From the NCBI GenBank assembly GCA_002839445.1, contig PGYB01000001.1:193578-257577 (forward strand): 64,000 nt of DNA, written 5' to 3'. Below are positions 61,719 to 64,000 of this stretch, in pieces (the stretch's first letter is position 1; each line of letters opens with the position of its first letter). The position numbers were made by a program, and so were the translations under genes. The DNA comes from Candidatus Riflebacteria bacterium HGW-Riflebacteria-1 (GTDB taxonomy: Bacteria; Muiribacteriota; Ozemobacteria; Ozemobacterales; Ozemobacteraceae). Below the pieces are notes generated by a model. It was not told where the DNA came from and did not search any database. It worked only from the letters and a program-made list of their open reading frames with translations.

Positions 61719-63056
61719 ATGAATCACAAGACTACAGGTAAAAATCATCTGCTGACACAGACATGCCGGCAATGTCACAGCGCGCTGTCGGCAAAAACTC
61801 AGGTTTGCCCGCTCTGCGGGCTGTCGCGGCCAAATTACAACGAGCTTACCGCACTTGAGAAGCAGTATCTCGAAAGTGCGCCCACCGTGCCCGGCAAGTT
61901 TCATAACATGTGCGAAACAGTGAAACCTGACAAAAGTCTTGGCAAAAATATTGCCCGCGAAATGCGTAACTATCTTGGCAACCCTGAACAAAGCTGGCTT
62001 ATGTGGTTATCAATGCTCAGTGTGGCTGGTGGTGGCGCCATGCTGCTCATGCAGATCGCCTTTCCCCTCAGCTTCATGCTGTTCTGGGCTGGCATGGTCT
62101 ATACCGGGTTTGACGCGATCAACTTTATGCGGGCAGTTGTCGTATCTTTTCTGGTACATCGCCTGCAGATGAAAACCGGCATGTCTCCCTATTCGGTACA
62201 TTTCAAAATCGAAGACCAGCTTATGCAAATGCTGCAAAGTCTACAGCTGGTGATCAATTCATTCTACGAAACCGACTGGACACGAACCGAAACCGACAAA
62301 AACAAGGCAATAGACAACTTTGTCAACGCTGCCGCAACGCTGACTGGCCGCATTAAAGTCTACGCCAACCTGTCGCTCGAAACCGCGGCAATAATCTGGC
62401 GCAATAATGTATACGCGATCGTTGCCGCCAATAACAGTTTTCAGGAAAAAGCCGTTGCAGTTGGCAATAAAATACGTGAGGCAGAAGCGCTGATTCTGCG
62501 CTATCGCTGGTTGAACCGCCTGACTCAGGTCAACGACCGCCTGCAGGAGCATATCGCAGCGATAAACTCGGTTGGCGCGAATGGCAATATCCAGCTGCGT
62601 CAGGAGATTCTTGCAGAATTTCTGTTATCATCCTATGGCCCGATGGCAGAGCCGTATTCTGGCGGGTTTGACAGTGTTCCTTTTGAGCTGCCGTTCATCA
62701 TGCGGTTTTTCTGGCATCAGCAGCTGCCACCTTTTCCGCTTTCCGGAGAAGAGCTGTTGAGCGAAGTTCCGGCAGTTGCCGACTTTTTCGAGAGCATCCA
62801 ACAAGTTCGCAAACTCAAAGCCAAGCTCGAAGAGCAGATGATACTTGATTGCGCATCAACTGCGATAGACGATATTTCAAAGCTTGACAGCGACCAGACA
62901 ACCATGATTGAGGCGCAGCAGCTGCAAAGATTTCAGCTGTATGCGCAGTATCTCGATGTTCCCAAATTCAGCCCTGATTCAGATGAACTGCAGAATCGCA
63001 TCGATAAATTAAAAGGTCAGCTGCGTGTTGCCATGAGCACAAAGCCAGGGCTATAA
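61719..63056 (+). CDS. Zinc-ribbon membrane protein, unknown function
   Basis: 445 aa from the ATG at 61719 (a GTG lies directly before). The N-terminal zinc ribbon is C-x2-C-x11-C-x2-C (CRQCHSALSAKTQVCPLCG). Two membrane helices lie near 95-145 (WLMWLSMLSVAGGGAMLLMQ, then SFMLFWAGMVYTGF). The rest is a long helical cytoplasmic part rich in Leu, Gln and Glu. Such proteins are often coupled to envelope tasks, but I do not recognise the family. No Shine-Dalgarno sequence. Confidence 0.75.
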   Translation: MNHKTTGKNHLLTQTCRQCHSALSAKTQVCPLCGLSRPNYNELTALEKQYLESAPTVPGKFHNMCETVKPDKSLGKNIAREMRNYLGNPEQSWLMWLSMLSVAGGGAMLLMQIAFPLSFMLFWAGMVYTGFDAINFMRAVVVSFLVHRLQMKTGMSPYSVHFKIEDQLMQMLQSLQLVINSFYETDWTRTETDKNKAIDNFVNAAATLTGRIKVYANLSLETAAIIWRNNVYAIVAANNSFQEKAVAVGNKIREAEALILRYRWLNRLTQVNDRLQEHIAAINSVGANGNIQLRQEILAEFLLSSYGPMAEPYSGGFDSVPFELPFIMRFFWHQQLPPFPLSGEELLSEVPAVADFFESIQQVRKLKAKLEEQMILDCASTAIDDISKLDSDQTTMIEAQQLQRFQLYAQYLDVPKFSPDSDELQNRIDKLKGQLRVAMSTKPGL

Positions 63057-63073
63057 GTTTTGCAGCCGATTTA

Positions 63074-63103
63074 TTGCGGATTTTCTCGACAGGCGAGTAT
63101 AAT
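63074..63103 (+). promoter_or_regulatory. Promoter of the second PLD gene
   Basis: TTGCGG (63074-63079), 18-nt spacer, TATAAT (63098-63103), 31 nt upstream of the ATG at 63135. Confidence 0.6.
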
Positions 63104-63134
63104 AAAAAAATCTATAGAGTGCGCGAGGTGTAAT

Positions 63135-64000
63135 ATGCAACGTTCTTCACGCTTTGTTCTGTTGTTGGTAATAGTTCTGGCTTTTGCTGGAATGGCCGCA
63201 GTGGCTCATGCCGACGTCGAAAAGTGCTTTAAGGAAATCAAGGGCAGCACTTTTGACCCGCAGGCGAAATTGCGATTTCTGCCTGAAAATGTAAATTCGT
63301 GGTTTGCACGCTGGTATATTCTCGACAATGCAAAAAAATCCATAGATATCACCTATTTTATCGTTGAACAGGACATTTTTGGCATGAGCATGCTCGGCAT
63401 GCTTCATAAAAAGGCTAAAGAGGGCGTAAATATCCGCCTGATGGTTGATGCTCGCGGCACCAAAGGGCTGACCCGCAAGCTTATCGGCCAGGACATATTG
63501 CAGGAACTGATCAAATTTAAAAATGTTCAGATAAAGGTTTTCAACCCGGTTCATCGCCGTCTGACCTCTTTGTTCGATGATCTGCGAAAGATCACTGCAT
63601 CGAATCATGACAAAATCATTCTCGTCGACAACGAATATCTGATCACCGGCGGCAGAAATATTTCGAAGAGCTATTTCGTCGATCCTAAAGATATAGCAAC
63701 TGTTTATCGCGATACTGATGTTCTGGTTCAGAGCAACAAGGTGGCAAACCAGGCACGTATGGCTTTTGAAGAAGAATTCAAAGCCGGCGGCAATTTTCAC
63801 ATCTATAAAGACCTGTTCGGAAACGCCGACGACATGGCAAAGCATCTTGATCTTGCCTACACAGCTATGCGCCGTCATATAACCGGCGGCGGCCTGTTTA
63901 AAACACCGATCGCGAGTGTTTCTGCAAAAACCAACAAGCTTCTTGAAGCCTATAACAAAGAGCTCAGCACTTATAAAAACATGCAGCACTACGCTTCGTT
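63135..64000 (+). CDS. Secreted phospholipase D-family protein (3' truncated)
   Basis: 288 codons visible; the frame runs off the end of the window. Signal peptide to about residue 28 (VLLLVIVLAFAGMAAVAHAD). First HKD motif His158-x-Lys160-x4-Asp165 in NHDKIILVDN followed by ITGGRNIS, an intact active site. A second HKD should follow outside the window. It acts on phosphodiester bonds in lipids or nucleic acids, probably in the periplasm. GAGG lies 6-7 nt before the ATG. Confidence 0.85.
   Translation, partial: MQRSSRFVLLLVIVLAFAGMAAVAHADVEKCFKEIKGSTFDPQAKLRFLPENVNSWFARWYILDNAKKSIDITYFIVEQDIFGMSMLGMLHKKAKEGVNIRLMVDARGTKGLTRKLIGQDILQELIKFKNVQIKVFNPVHRRLTSLFDDLRKITASNHDKIILVDNEYLITGGRNISKSYFVDPKDIATVYRDTDVLVQSNKVANQARMAFEEEFKAGGNFHIYKDLFGNADDMAKHLDLAYTAMRRHITGGGLFKTPIASVSAKTNKLLEAYNKELSTYKNMQHYAS

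Overview
The window is about 64 kb of gene-dense bacterial chromosome from a flagellated, chemotactic organism with a double-membrane style of secreted proteins: signal peptides, one clear lipoprotein and prepilin-like proteins. No rRNA, tRNA, CRISPR array, prophage or plasmid gene was seen. Housekeeping genes (alaS, lysS, ruvC, ruvX, trxB, dcd) lie among HEAT-repeat proteins, secreted peptidases and proteins I cannot name. The mixture fits a poorly sampled deep lineage. I thought of Candidatus Riflebacteria-like organisms from the style of the gene content, but no marker here proves it.

Layout. 1-8282 (+): flagellar export and placement operon fliP(partial)-fliQ-fliR-flhB-flhA-pseudoFlhG-flhG-flhF. 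8409-12270 (+): cheA followed by a CheA-derived Hpt/P2/CheW protein without a kinase core. 12291-18297 (-): an operon starting from a good promoter at 18331-18360, with two minor pseudopilins, alaS, ruvX, a small unknown protein and a HEAT protein. 18365-23789: small secreted protein, membrane-anchored protein on the other strand, methyltransferase, a 729-aa repeat-rich disordered protein coupled to a tiny membrane protein and ruvC, then a cold-shock protein with a structured leader. 23878-30301: lysS, a secreted zinc metallopeptidase, a DMT exporter, small envelope proteins, trxB. 30445-36874 (+): UV endonuclease, a beta-lactamase-fold hydrolase, a papain-like peptidase with a glycine-rich tail, and an S9 peptidase. 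36907-39241 (-): a REP-type Y1 transposase with internal repeats and an M30-like lipoprotein peptidase. 39242-39823 is the only long gene-free stretch; it holds inverted repeats and a stem-loop. 39824-60120 (+): acyl-CoA ligase, a heterodimeric ABC exporter, uracil-DNA glycosylase, esterase, methyltransferase, parvulin, MBL phosphodiesterase-like protein, GlgX, a PLD-like protein, transketolase, glyoxalase, NUC1 nuclease, YibE/F, a TerB-like protein plus HEAT protein, and dCTP deaminase. 60117-61487 (-): S33 peptidase. 61716-64000 (+): zinc-ribbon membrane protein and the start of a second PLD protein.

How the genes work together. The first 8 kb builds the flagellar export gate and sets flagellum position and number. 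The most unusual point is that the two parts of FlhG seem split: the P-loop ATPase lacks the N-terminal DQAxxLR FlhF-activating motif, and the gene just upstream carries that motif on a MinD-like body without a P-loop. The adjacent chemotaxis pair looks like a duplication of cheA followed by loss of the kinase core.

Transcription signals look like ordinary sigma-70 promoters (TTGNNN-17-TATAAT). Three genes (27047, 41638, 61719) have a -10-like box ending 7-8 nt before an ATG with no Shine-Dalgarno sequence, which suggests leaderless mRNAs. Intrinsic terminators are visible after the cold-shock gene, lysS and the papain-like peptidase gene.
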